A DNA stretch of 7,122 nucleotides from Clostridia bacterium (GTDB taxonomy: Bacteria > Bacillota_A > Clostridia > Christensenellales > Aristaeellaceae): NCBI GenBank assembly GCA_017481185.1, contig JAFUPO010000039.1, positions 1-7,122 of the forward strand, written 5' to 3'. Positions 1 to 4,869 of the stretch are shown here, piece by piece. The notes below the pieces were generated by a model. The model was not told the DNA's origin. It saw nothing but the letters and a program-made list of their open reading frames with translations, and did not search any database. Both the position numbers and the translations under genes were made by a program. Positions within the stretch are counted from its first letter, which is position 1. Every line of letters begins with the position of its first letter.

Positions 1-422
1 TAATGGAGCAGAAAGGCGCTGGTAAGGGCGTGATGCCGAGTTTCACCATAGCTCAGGCGGCTCAAAAAACGGATCAGCAGCCAGAAAAGCTCCGGACAGG
101 GCTGCTCCGGCTGAGCGGCAGCCTCGCAGAGGTTCATTAGATAGACCCCATAGCTGAGGCGATCAAAGTCCAGCCGCAGGGGATAAAAGCTGTCATGAAT
201 GGTGCAGCTGGTCAGCGTGGCCCGATCCCGCTGAGTAAAAAGGAGATACTCGCCGGTGCAGAACATCTCGCTGGCGCTGAGCAATGGGGAGCGGGGGCGG
301 CGGCAGCCCCGGGCCAGCACATCCATGCGGCCATGATCGGGGGTCAAAAGGGTCAGCATCCGATCATTATCCCGATAATTGGCATGGCGCAGCACAATGC
401 CGTTGACAGCCAGGCTGGGCAA
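1..422 (-). CDS. recO: DNA repair protein RecO, N-terminal part (C-terminus off left edge)
   Basis: RecO binds single-stranded DNA and, with RecR (and RecF), loads RecA onto SSB-coated DNA in recombinational repair. About 140 residues are readable without a stop. The N-terminus, MPSLAVNGIVLRHANYRDND, followed by RMLTLLTPDHGRMDVLARGC, is the typical RecO OB-fold opening. A later stretch, SFYPLRLDFDRLSYGVYLMN, starts the helical domain. The cysteine-containing zinc region expected further on lies outside the window. The start is taken as TTG at 422 because an AGGAGG lies 8 nt upstream; an in-frame GTG at 431 overlaps that site and is rejected. The gene lies 60 nt downstream of the DegV-family gene on the same strand and could be co-transcribed with it, although an inverted repeat sits between them. 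Family assignment is from recognisable motifs and is secure; the full length is unknown. Confidence 0.9.
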   Translation of the reverse strand, partial: MPSLAVNGIVLRHANYRDNDRMLTLLTPDHGRMDVLARGCRRPRSPLLSASEMFCTGEYLLFTQRDRATLTSCTIHDSFYPLRLDFDRLSYGVYLMNLCEAAAQPEQPCPELFWLLIRFLSRLSYGETRHHALTSAFLLH

Positions 423-430
423 GGGGCTCA

Positions 431-436
431 CCTCCT
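431..436 (-). promoter_or_regulatory. Ribosome binding site of recO that fixes a TTG start
   Basis: The minus strand reads AGGAGG here, 8 nt before the TTG codon at 422. This spacing is ideal for TTG, while the upstream GTG codon begins inside the site. Confidence 0.8.
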
Positions 437-446
437 AAAACAGATT

Positions 447-471
447 CGGGGGAACCTGTAAGGTTCCCCCG
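447..471 (-). repeat. Perfect inverted repeat between the DegV-family gene and recO
   Basis: A 10-bp G+C-rich stem (447-456 with 462-471) encloses the 5-nt loop tgtaa. It lies just past the stop of the DegV-family gene and about 10 nt before the recO ribosome binding site. On the minus strand the stem is followed by AATCTGTTTTAGG, so it lacks a proper U-tract. It could be a weak terminator or an mRNA 3'-end stabiliser; which one cannot be told from sequence. Confidence 0.6.
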
Positions 472-482
472 TTGGATAACGA

Positions 483-1352
483 TCAATTGCGATCCGTGCT
501 CAAGAAGAAGATAGCCATGGTGCCGGGGCCGGAGTGAGAGCCGATAACCGGGCCTACAAAGCCGGTCATAACGTCTTTAACGCCCACGTTCGCCTTCACA
601 TAGTCGGCCAGCCACTGGGCCTCCTCTTCGCAATCGCCATGGGTGATGAATACCACGTTATTGGCAGGATCCACCATTTTTTCCTTGACTTTGTCGCCCA
701 GTACCCGCAGGCTGCGCTTGCGGCCGGTGACCTTTTCTTTGGGAATTAGTTTGCCCTCAGGGCTTACGTGCATGATGGGCTTGATCTTTACAATGCCGCC
801 GATGTAAGCGGAAACGGCGGATACGCGGCCGCCACGGCGGAGAAATTGCAGATCGTCTACCGTGAACCACTGAGCGATATGCTGAAGGTTATCCTGAATC
901 CACTGAGCGGTTTCCTCGAGGGAAACGCCGCCATCCCGTTTCTGCAGGGCATAGTGAACCAACAGCCCCTGGCCCAAGGAGGCGCTTAGGGAGTCGATCA
1001 CGATGAGCTTGCGGTCAGGGTATTTGGGGGCCACTTCTTCACTGGCCTGCACAGCAGCTTGATAGGTGCCGCTCAGGGCGCCGGAGAAGGCGATGCACAG
1101 AATATCCTGCCCCTTATCCAGAATGGCAGTGAAAGCTTTTTTCCAGGTTTCCATGTTTACCTGGGAGGTTTTGGCCACTTTGCCGCCTCGCAGCTCCTTG
1201 TAAAAGGCTCGGGTGAAGGCATCCGTGCCGTCAGGGGTATAGGAGACACCCTCGATCTCATAGGTCAAGGGAAGAATGGTCAAATCCTTCTGCTTTTGAA
1301 CATAGGAGAGGGGAAAATCAGTGCAGGAATCCGTGAGAATATGAAAAGACAT
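483..1352 (-). CDS. DegV family protein (fatty-acid-binding)
   Basis: DegV-family proteins bind a fatty acid between two alpha/beta domains. In some Firmicutes the related FakB proteins hand the bound acid to the kinase FakA, but family membership alone does not show that role here. The 289-residue length is typical. Family signatures in order: ILTDSCTDFP at 5-14, KTSQ at 61-64 (Thr/Ser expected near the lipid carboxylate), IAFSGALSGTY at 87-97, VIDS at 118-121, LRRGGRVSAV at 171-180, KPIM at 191-194, and GSHSGPGT at 271-278 with the conserved His. The ATG start follows a strong GGAGGAGG-type site a few bases upstream. There is no signal peptide or membrane segment, so it is cytosolic. A good sigma-A-like promoter lies upstream, making this the first gene of a transcript that may run on into recO. 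No fakA-like gene is visible nearby, so its partner is unknown. Confidence 0.93.
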   Translation of the reverse strand: MSFHILTDSCTDFPLSYVQKQKDLTILPLTYEIEGVSYTPDGTDAFTRAFYKELRGGKVAKTSQVNMETWKKAFTAILDKGQDILCIAFSGALSGTYQAAVQASEEVAPKYPDRKLIVIDSLSASLGQGLLVHYALQKRDGGVSLEETAQWIQDNLQHIAQWFTVDDLQFLRRGGRVSAVSAYIGGIVKIKPIMHVSPEGKLIPKEKVTGRKRSLRVLGDKVKEKMVDPANNVVFITHGDCEEEAQWLADYVKANVGVKDVMTGFVGPVIGSHSGPGTMAIFFLSTDRN

Positions 1353-1371
1353 ACGTCCTCCTCCTTCGATA

Positions 1372-1387
1372 AAGCCTTAAAAGGCTT
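1372..1387 (-). repeat. Short inverted repeat at the predicted 5' end of the DegV-family mRNA
   Basis: The sequence aagcctt-aa-aaggctt is a 7+7 palindrome, physically a 5-bp stem with a 6-nt loop. It falls at the predicted transcription start of the promoter at 1393-1421, so the transcript may begin with a small hairpin, which can protect 5' ends. It is too short for firm assignment. Confidence 0.4.
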
Positions 1388-1392
1388 CTAAT

Positions 1393-1421
1393 ATCATAAC
1401 AAAATGGAGAGGATTGGTCAA
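1393..1421 (-). promoter_or_regulatory. Sigma-A-type promoter of the DegV-family gene
   Basis: On the minus strand there is a -35 TTGACC (1421-1416), a 17-nt spacer and a -10 TATGAT (1398-1393). Each hexamer departs from consensus at one position. The predicted start is near 1386, about 34 nt before the start codon. It lies in the gap after the TIM-barrel gene, so the DegV-family gene need not depend on upstream transcription. Confidence 0.75.
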
Positions 1422-1445
1422 GGCAGGATTGGCAAAAAACAGAGC

Positions 1446-2186
1446 CTACGCCTCAAAAAGCCAGCGCACAGAGGGCTCTGCCTCCATTAGCTCTAGGGTA
1501 AAGGTGGCCTGAGGGTAAAGCGCCTCCGCTTGCTTGAGCAGCTCCTTCATGGGCAGGTGGCCCTCAAAAAGGGCGCTGTGAGTATCCCAGCTGCCATCGT
1601 TGTTGTGAAGGTGAAAATGGTCAATGAAGGGGGCGCAGTCAGCCAGCCAATTTTCGGCTGGAACCTTGGAGTAGGCGTTCACATGGCCCACATCCAGGCA
1701 CATTTTCAGCCGGGGGTCGTTAACGCCCTGAATGATCGCAAGAAGCATCTGGGGCTCCGGTTCCAGAACGTTTTCCAGCACGATAGGCAGGCCGGGATCC
1801 TCCTTTAAAAAATCCTGCCAGAAAAGGATGGATTGCTCCTGATACCACACGGGATAATAGAGCCAGGGGTTGAATCCGCCATGGATAACGACCTTCTCGG
1901 CGCCATAGGCTTTGGCCAGGGAAATGGCCTGACGATAGCGGTAGGCAGCCAGCTGCCGGGCTTTGGGATCAATGGCACAGGGAAAAAGCTCGTTGAAGGG
2001 GCCGTGAAACACCCGGCGGGGGATGCTGCGGAGCTTTGGGGCTAAGGCGGCGTCTGTTTCGTCAAACTTCTCGTCCATATTCCAGGCGGTGCAGTATTCT
2101 GCAATCTCCAGACCCAAGCCATAGGTCTTGGCCGTGGCCTCGGCCTGGGGATCGATGGTGGAAATGAAAAGCTTTTCCCGTTTCAT
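1446..2186 (-). CDS. Xylose-isomerase-like TIM-barrel protein (sugar phosphate isomerase/epimerase family)
   Basis: The 246-residue protein belongs to the AP-endonuclease-2/xylose-isomerase-like TIM-barrel superfamily, whose members are metal-dependent isomerases, epimerases or endonucleases. The conserved strand-end positions are visible: FHGPF (His61), VVIHGGF (His102), IVLENV (Glu138), LDVGH (Asp165 and His168), FHLHNN (His192/His194) and TLELM (Glu232). These fit the usual Glu-Asp-His-Glu metal site. The substrate cannot be told; the short length and lack of DNA-repair signatures favour a small-molecule enzyme over an endonuclease IV. The start is the ATG at 2186, 7 nt from an AGGAGG; a GTG two codons upstream is only 1 nt from that site and is rejected. 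The gene follows the rplL terminator with no clear promoter of its own, so expression may rely on terminator read-through or on a promoter inside rplL. Confidence 0.85.
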   Translation of the reverse strand: MKREKLFISTIDPQAEATAKTYGLGLEIAEYCTAWNMDEKFDETDAALAPKLRSIPRRVFHGPFNELFPCAIDPKARQLAAYRYRQAISLAKAYGAEKVVIHGGFNPWLYYPVWYQEQSILFWQDFLKEDPGLPIVLENVLEPEPQMLLAIIQGVNDPRLKMCLDVGHVNAYSKVPAENWLADCAPFIDHFHLHNNDGSWDTHSALFEGHLPMKELLKQAEALYPQATFTLELMEAEPSVRWLFEA

Positions 2187-2193
2187 GGGCACG

Positions 2194-2199
2194 CCTCCT
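2194..2199 (-). promoter_or_regulatory. Ribosome binding site that fixes the TIM-barrel gene start
   Basis: AGGAGG on the minus strand is 7 nt from ATG at 2186 but only 1 nt from GTG at 2192, so translation should begin at the ATG. Confidence 0.8.
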
Positions 2200-2208
2200 A
2201 CTTGATTT

Positions 2209-2243
2209 AAAAAAGAAGGCTGCCAATTTGACAGCCTTCTTTT
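2209..2243 (-). terminator. Rho-independent terminator of the rplJ-rplL operon
   Basis: A perfect 12-bp stem (2211-2222 with 2232-2243) has a 9-nt loop. On the minus strand it ends in a run of six T (2214-2209). It begins 12 nt past the rplL stop codon. The stem also has T residues on the plus side, but no plus-strand gene ends here. Confidence 0.92.
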
Positions 2244-2255
2244 GAAAAGCGAAAC

Positions 2256-2627
2256 TTACTTGATCTCGACGGTAGCGCCAACCTCGGCGAACTTGGCCTT
2301 GATCTTCTCGGCTTCTTCCTTGGAAACAGCTTCCTTCAGGGTCTTGGGAGCGGCTTCCACGATTTCCTTGGCTTCCTTCAGGCCCAGGCCGGACACGACT
2401 TCGCGCACAACCTTGATAACCTTGATCTTTTCGGAGCCGGCATCCTTCAGCACGACGTCGAACTCGGTCTTCTCTTCCTCAGCAGCGGCAGCAGCCACGG
2501 GGCCACCAACAACAGCCACAGGGGCAGCGGCGGAAACGCCGAACTTTTCTTCCATAGCCTTAACCAGATCAGCCAGCTCGAGAATAGTCATAGACTCGAC
2601 TGCAGCAATGATTTCCTCATGAGTCAT
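2256..2627 (-). CDS. rplL: 50S ribosomal protein L7/L12
   Basis: L7/L12 forms the flexible ribosomal stalk, present as dimers on L10, and recruits and stimulates translational GTPases. The 123-residue length is normal. The N-terminal dimerisation region (about 1-32) includes [20 protein letters not shown]. An Ala/Val-rich hinge spans about 33-50. The C-terminal globular domain (about 54-123) includes [28 protein letters not shown] and a closing GATVEIK. The start is the ATG at 2627, with GGAGG 10 nt upstream; an in-frame upstream extension to 2660 has no ribosome binding site and does not resemble the family. It lies 54 nt after rplJ and is followed directly by a terminator, so rplJL forms a closed two-gene operon. 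The usual downstream neighbour rpoB is absent. Confidence 0.98.
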   Translation of the reverse strand: MTHEEIIAAVESMTILELADLVKAMEEKFGVSAAAPVAVVGGPVAAAAAEEEKTEFDVVLKDAGSEKIKVIKVVREVVSGLGLKEAKEIVEAAPKTLKEAVSKEEAEKIKAKFAEVGATVEIK

Positions 2628-2681
2628 GGTAGTCAAACCTCCATTATTTGTGAATTTCAATTGGTTGGGATCAGGCGGCGA

Positions 2682-3185
2682 TTACTCTTCGCCAGCCTGC
2701 TTTTTGCGGAACGCTTCGATCACGCGGACGAAGTTGCCGATAGCGGCGGTCATGCTGCCAAGGACCTTGGCCAGCAAAACTTCGCGGCTGGGCAGCTTGG
2801 CCAGGCTTTCGATGGTCTTGAGGTCGATGGCCTTGCCATCCAGCAAACCAGCGCGCAGTTCCAGAGACTTCAGCTTTTCCTTCTCGATGAAATCGGAGAG
2901 GATCTTGGCGGGAGACACGGCGTCTTCCATGCCGAACACGAAGGCGTTGGGGCCTTCCAGCACATCATCCAGGCCTTCGATGTTCTTCTCGGCCAGGGCG
3001 CGGCGCACCAGAGTGTTCTTCAGAACGCAGTATTCAACCTTGGCGGCGCGGCACTGGGCGCGCAGCTTGGTGACCTGCTCCACAGTGAGGCCGGAGTACT
3101 TCACGATCACCATGGACTTGCAATTCTCAAGCTTCTCAGCGATGTCAGCAACGACTTGCTTTTTAATTTCCAGATTCTTGCTCAT
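2682..3185 (-). CDS. rplJ: 50S ribosomal protein L10
   Basis: L10 anchors the L7/L12 dimers to the 23S rRNA GTPase-associated region, and the L10-L12 complex represses its own mRNA in bacteria studied. The 167-residue length is typical. Family features seen: KKQVVADIAEKLENCKSMVI (8-27), GLTVEQVTKLR (32-42), YCVLKNTLVRRAL (52-64), EGPNAFVFG (77-85), and LPSREVLLAKVLGSM (131-145) before the C-terminal helix that carries the L12 dimers. The start is ATG at 3185 with AAAGGAGG 10 nt upstream; a longer in-frame reading up to 3278 would translate the attenuator hairpin and is not real. First gene of the rplJL operon behind a structured leader. Upstream rplK-rplA, its usual neighbours, are replaced by divergent spore protein genes. 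Confidence 0.97.
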   Translation of the reverse strand: MSKNLEIKKQVVADIAEKLENCKSMVIVKYSGLTVEQVTKLRAQCRAAKVEYCVLKNTLVRRALAEKNIEGLDDVLEGPNAFVFGMEDAVSPAKILSDFIEKEKLKSLELRAGLLDGKAIDLKTIESLAKLPSREVLLAKVLGSMTAAIGNFVRVIEAFRKKQAGEE

Positions 3186-3361
3186 TTTCTTTACACCTCC
3201 TTTAGGGTCGGAATAAAAGAAAACCCTTGCGCAGGCGCAAGGGAGAGCAAGATCAAAATGATATACGCTTCCATGCACCTCGGCGGGCGAAACATTTGCT
3301 TCATTAGACCGCGCTCAAAGCGCAGCACCCGCTGTCTTCGGCCAAGGTTTCTTTCAAAACC
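3186..3361 (-). ncRNA. Ribosomal protein L10 leader (rplJ 5' UTR)
   Basis: The predicted rplJ transcript has a leader of about 176 nt. Reading 5' to 3', there is a hairpin at the very 5' end (3361-3357 with 3350-3346). Next is CCGAAGACAGCGGGTG, which resembles the conserved Firmicute L10-leader motif as I remember it. Then comes a branched fold: an outer stem GCGGG/CCCGC (3332-3328 with 3287-3283) holding two hairpins, GCGC-tttga-GCGC (3323-3311) and GAAGC-aaat-GTTTC (3302-3289). CCGAGGTG and the attenuator follow. The fold resembles the L10-L12 binding site in 23S rRNA. In Bacillus subtilis the L10-L12 complex binds such a leader and promotes termination; the same control is inferred here. 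A covariance-model match would settle it. Confidence 0.85.
3212..3243 (-). terminator. Attenuator terminator in the rplJ leader
   Basis: The minus strand has CCCTTGCGC paired with GCGCAAGGG (3243-3235 with 3232-3224), effectively an 8-bp stem with a 4-nt loop. It is followed by TTTTCTTTTATT. It sits between the promoter and the rplJ ribosome binding site, with no gene ending here, so it is best read as a conditional terminator. I could not identify the competing antiterminator pairing with confidence. Confidence 0.87.
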
Positions 3362-3367
3362 TACGGT

Positions 3368-3396
3368 AGTATAGCACACCCTGAGAGATTCGTCAA
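3368..3396 (-). promoter_or_regulatory. Strong sigma-A promoter of rplJ-rplL
   Basis: The minus strand has -35 TTGACG (3396-3391), exactly 17 nt, then -10 TATACT (3373-3368). A TG one base before the -10 makes it an extended -10 promoter. The predicted start is about 3361, a G. A near-consensus promoter fits a ribosomal protein operon. Confidence 0.88.
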
Positions 3397-3411
3397 GCCT
3401 TAATTTGACAG

Positions 3412-3439
3412 GGTATTTTATTTTCTCCGGGTCAAAATA
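3412..3439 (+). promoter_or_regulatory. Possible forespore (sigma-G-like) promoter of the SASP genes
   Basis: GGTATT (3412-3417) and CAAAATA (3433-3439) loosely fit the sigma-G -35 and -10 patterns. The 15-nt spacer is shorter than the usual 17-18. SASP genes are normally read by sigma-G, which is the main reason for the call. A TTGACA at 3405-3410 has no matching sigma-A -10. The site lies back to back with the rplJ promoter. Confidence 0.3.
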
Positions 3440-3472
3440 GCTTTGACTTCACAAGGGGAGGTGAACAAAGCG

Positions 3473-3697
3473 ATGATGAACCAAAACAGCGGCAATTCCC
3501 GTTCCTCAAGCGTCAGCGTTCCCGAAGCCCGTGCGGCGCTGGACAACATGAAGTTTGAAATCGCCCGGGAGCTGGGCATCAACTTCAAGCAGGGCTACAA
3601 CGGCGACCTGTCCTCCAAAGAAAACGGCTATGTGGGCGGCTACATGGTCAAGCGCCTCATTGAGCAGGCGGAAAAGCAGATGGCGGGTCAGCAGTAA
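3473..3697 (+). CDS. Alpha/beta-type small acid-soluble spore protein (first copy)
   Basis: Alpha/beta-type SASPs saturate spore DNA, shift it toward an A-like form and protect it from UV and chemicals. They are degraded at germination to supply amino acids. The 74-residue protein has a Ser/Asn-rich N-terminus, then the family core: PEARAALDNMKFEIARELGI (17-36), GYNGDL (41-46) and GYVGGYMVKRLIEQ (52-65). FEIA at 28-31 matches the cleavage site of the germination protease GPR, cut after Glu29. The start is ATG at 3473 with GGGGAGG upstream (11-nt spacing from GGAGG); ATG at 3476 is equally possible. In-frame TTG and GTG codons upstream lie before or inside the ribosome binding site. It is followed after 30 nt by a close paralogue, so the two are probably one transcript. 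Expression in the forespore is inferred from the family. Confidence 0.95.
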   Translation: MMNQNSGNSRSSSVSVPEARAALDNMKFEIARELGINFKQGYNGDLSSKENGYVGGYMVKRLIEQAEKQMAGQQ

Positions 3698-3727
3698 CCC
3701 CTCAAATTTTTGAAACGGAGTGAATCA

Positions 3728-3961
3728 ATGATGTATGGCAATAACAACAATTCCGGCAGCAATAACAACTCTAACCGCTTGAGCGGTCCTGAGGCCCGGG
3801 GCGCCCTGAACAACATGAAGTATGAAATCGCCAATGAGCTGGGCATCAATTTGAAGCAGGGCTACAATGGCGACCTGCCCTCCCGCCAGGCTGGCTACAT
3901 CGGCGGCTACATGGTGAAGCGCATGATTGAGCAGCAGGAAAAGCAGATGGCCGGCAAGTAA
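3728..3961 (+). CDS. Alpha/beta-type small acid-soluble spore protein (second copy)
   Basis: The 77-residue protein is a paralogue of the preceding gene: from PEAR to the final QMAG, 44 of 56 residues are identical by my hand alignment. The N-terminus is an Asn/Ser-rich flexible tract (YGNNNNSGSNNNSN). The core has PEARGALNNMKYEIANELGI (21-40), GYNGDL and GYIGGYMVKRMIEQQ. YEIA at 32-35 is the GPR protease site. The start is ATG at 3728 with GGAG 7 nt upstream; a second ATG follows at once. There is no terminator between the copies, and a two-hairpin terminator follows this one. The pair looks like a tandem duplication. DNA-binding and GPR residues are intact in both, so neither is an obvious pseudogene. 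Confidence 0.95.
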   Translation: MMYGNNNNSGSNNNSNRLSGPEARGALNNMKYEIANELGINLKQGYNGDLPSRQAGYIGGYMVKRMIEQQEKQMAGK

Positions 3962-3970
3962 TTTCTGTCT

Positions 3971-4029
3971 CTCTCCCTCCGAGTTTTTCGGGGAAAATCT
4001 CACCTCCCTCGTCAGAGGGAGCCTTTTTT
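3971..4029 (+). terminator. Two-hairpin element acting as SASP terminator
   Basis: The first hairpin is GAGTTTTTC-ggg-GAAAATCTC (3981-3989 with 3993-4001), with one T-T mismatch. The second is CTCCCTC-gtca-GAGGGAG (4004-4010 with 4015-4021), followed by CC and six T (4024-4029), a clear rho-independent terminator for plus-strand transcripts. CTCCCTC also occurs at 3973-3979, so the 3' arm GAGGGAG can pair with either copy; the alternative pairing would enclose the first hairpin. The arrangement resembles short CTCCCTC/GAGGGAG repeats I associate with gut Clostridia genomes, so it may be a dispersed repeat used as a terminator. The repeat status is inference. Confidence 0.85.
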
Positions 4030-4038
4030 CGATTTTTC

Positions 4039-4079
4039 CCCAAAGAACGCACAAAAGCTTTTAACTGGTTTTCTTTGGG
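4039..4079. repeat. Inverted repeat with nested palindrome
   Basis: CCCAAAGAA (4039-4047) and TTCTTTGGG (4071-4079) are perfect 9-nt arms around a 23-nt centre that contains the palindrome AAAAGCTTTT (4053-4062). No U-tract follows on either strand, so it is not a standard terminator. Function unknown. Confidence 0.55.
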
Positions 4080-4085
4080 AAGAGC

Positions 4086-4130
4086 GCGAGAAACCCTTTC
4101 TGTTGCAAAAGAAAGGGTTTCTCGCATTTT
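4086..4130. terminator. Long perfect hairpin after truA, probable (bidirectional) terminator
   Basis: A 15-bp perfect stem, GCGAGAAACCCTTTC with GAAAGGGTTTCTCGC (4086-4100 with 4111-4125), has a 10-nt loop. It starts a few bases beyond the truA stop codon. On the plus side it is followed by ATTTT (4126-4130), a weak U-tract that could stop SASP read-through from running antisense into truA. On the minus side the tail is GCTCTTCCC, with no U-tract, so termination of truA mRNA by this hairpin alone is uncertain. Confidence 0.6.
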
Positions 4131-4869
4131 AATCATCATAAAGCACTCGCGTCAGCTCCAGGCCGTTGGGGGGCGCGGTGGGGCCCAGGCAAAGGCGGTT
4201 TTGGGTCTGGAGGGCCTCGGTAAGACATTCGGGGGGCAGGCGGCGCTGACCGATTTCAATGAGCGTGCCTGCAATGATGCGTACCATATTATAAAGGAAC
4301 GCATTGCCCCAAACTTTGAGCGTTACCAGTTCCTCCTGGCGGGTCACATGGATTTCGTGAATGGTGCGCACGGTGGTTTTGGCGCTGCCGCCTACAGCGC
4401 AGAAGGCGGCAAAATCATGGGTGCCCACCAGGCGCTGGGCAGCCTCGTTCATCAAATCGGCGTCCAGGGGAAGGGGCACATGGGTGCGGGTGTTGCGGTA
4501 CAGGGCGCTGGCGTGATGGGCGTTATGGATGCGGTAGGTGTACCACTTGCCCTGGGTGTGAAAGCGAGCAGAGAAATCATCGTCCACCTGCACACCCTCC
4601 AAGCAGCGGATATCCCCGGGCAGCAGGGTGTTGAGCACATAGGGGTATTTTTCTGGCGGGATGCCGCTTTCGGTGTCGAAGTGGCAGGCCTGTCCCAAGG
4701 CGTGAACCCCCGCATCGGTGCGGCTGGCGCCGGTGATCTTCACCGGTGCGCCGGTAGCCCGAGTGAGACATTCCTCCACCACCTGCTGCACAGCCAGGCC
4801 GTTTTTCTGCCGCTGCCAGCCGGCGTAGGCTGTGCCGTCATAGGAAAGGGTCAGGCGGATACGCTTCAT
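4129..4869 (-). CDS. truA: tRNA pseudouridine(38-40) synthase TruA
   Basis: TruA converts uridines 38-40 in the anticodon arm of many tRNAs to pseudouridine. The 246-residue length is typical. Seen in order: LSYDGTAYAGWQRQ (8-21), AVQQVVEE (26-33), the catalytic motif GASRTDAGVHALGQ with nucleophile Asp52, NTLLPGDIR (79-87), the family YTYRI segment with its conserved Tyr and Arg, GTHDFAAFC, and FLYNMVRIIAGTLIEIGQ in the C-terminal half. The ATG overlaps the ecfT stop as ATGA, with AAAGGA 7 nt upstream, implying translational coupling. It is the last gene of the ecfA1-ecfA2-ecfT-truA operon. In many Firmicutes rplM and rpsI follow truA; here a hairpin and convergent spore genes follow instead. 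Confidence 0.97.
   Translation of the reverse strand: MKRIRLTLSYDGTAYAGWQRQKNGLAVQQVVEECLTRATGAPVKITGASRTDAGVHALGQACHFDTESGIPPEKYPYVLNTLLPGDIRCLEGVQVDDDFSARFHTQGKWYTYRIHNAHHASALYRNTRTHVPLPLDADLMNEAAQRLVGTHDFAAFCAVGGSAKTTVRTIHEIHVTRQEELVTLKVWGNAFLYNMVRIIAGTLIEIGQRRLPPECLTEALQTQNRLCLGPTAPPNGLELTRVLYDD

Noticed and set aside
195..461. Plus-strand open frame of 88 codons
   Set aside because: It is antisense to recO, whose protein motifs and ribosome binding site are clear; the predicted peptide resembles nothing.
3186..3278. N-terminal extension of L10 and similar extensions of L7/L12, EcfT and EcfA2
   Set aside because: The extensions lack ribosome binding sites, run through leader or upstream coding sequence, and do not match family lengths.
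2242..3374. Long plus-strand open frames across rplL and rplJ
   Set aside because: They are antisense shadows of highly biased ribosomal protein genes; no ribosome binding sites and low-complexity Ser/Ala/Gln-rich products.
3191..3379. Minus-strand open frame of 62 codons in the rplJ leader, considered as a leader peptide
   Set aside because: Its start would lie upstream of the predicted transcription start, it has no ribosome binding site, and the region is better explained by RNA structure.
3405..3410. TTGACA as a sigma-A -35 box for the SASP genes
   Set aside because: The position 17 nt downstream reads CGGGTC, which is not a -10 element, and SASP genes are normally forespore-specific.
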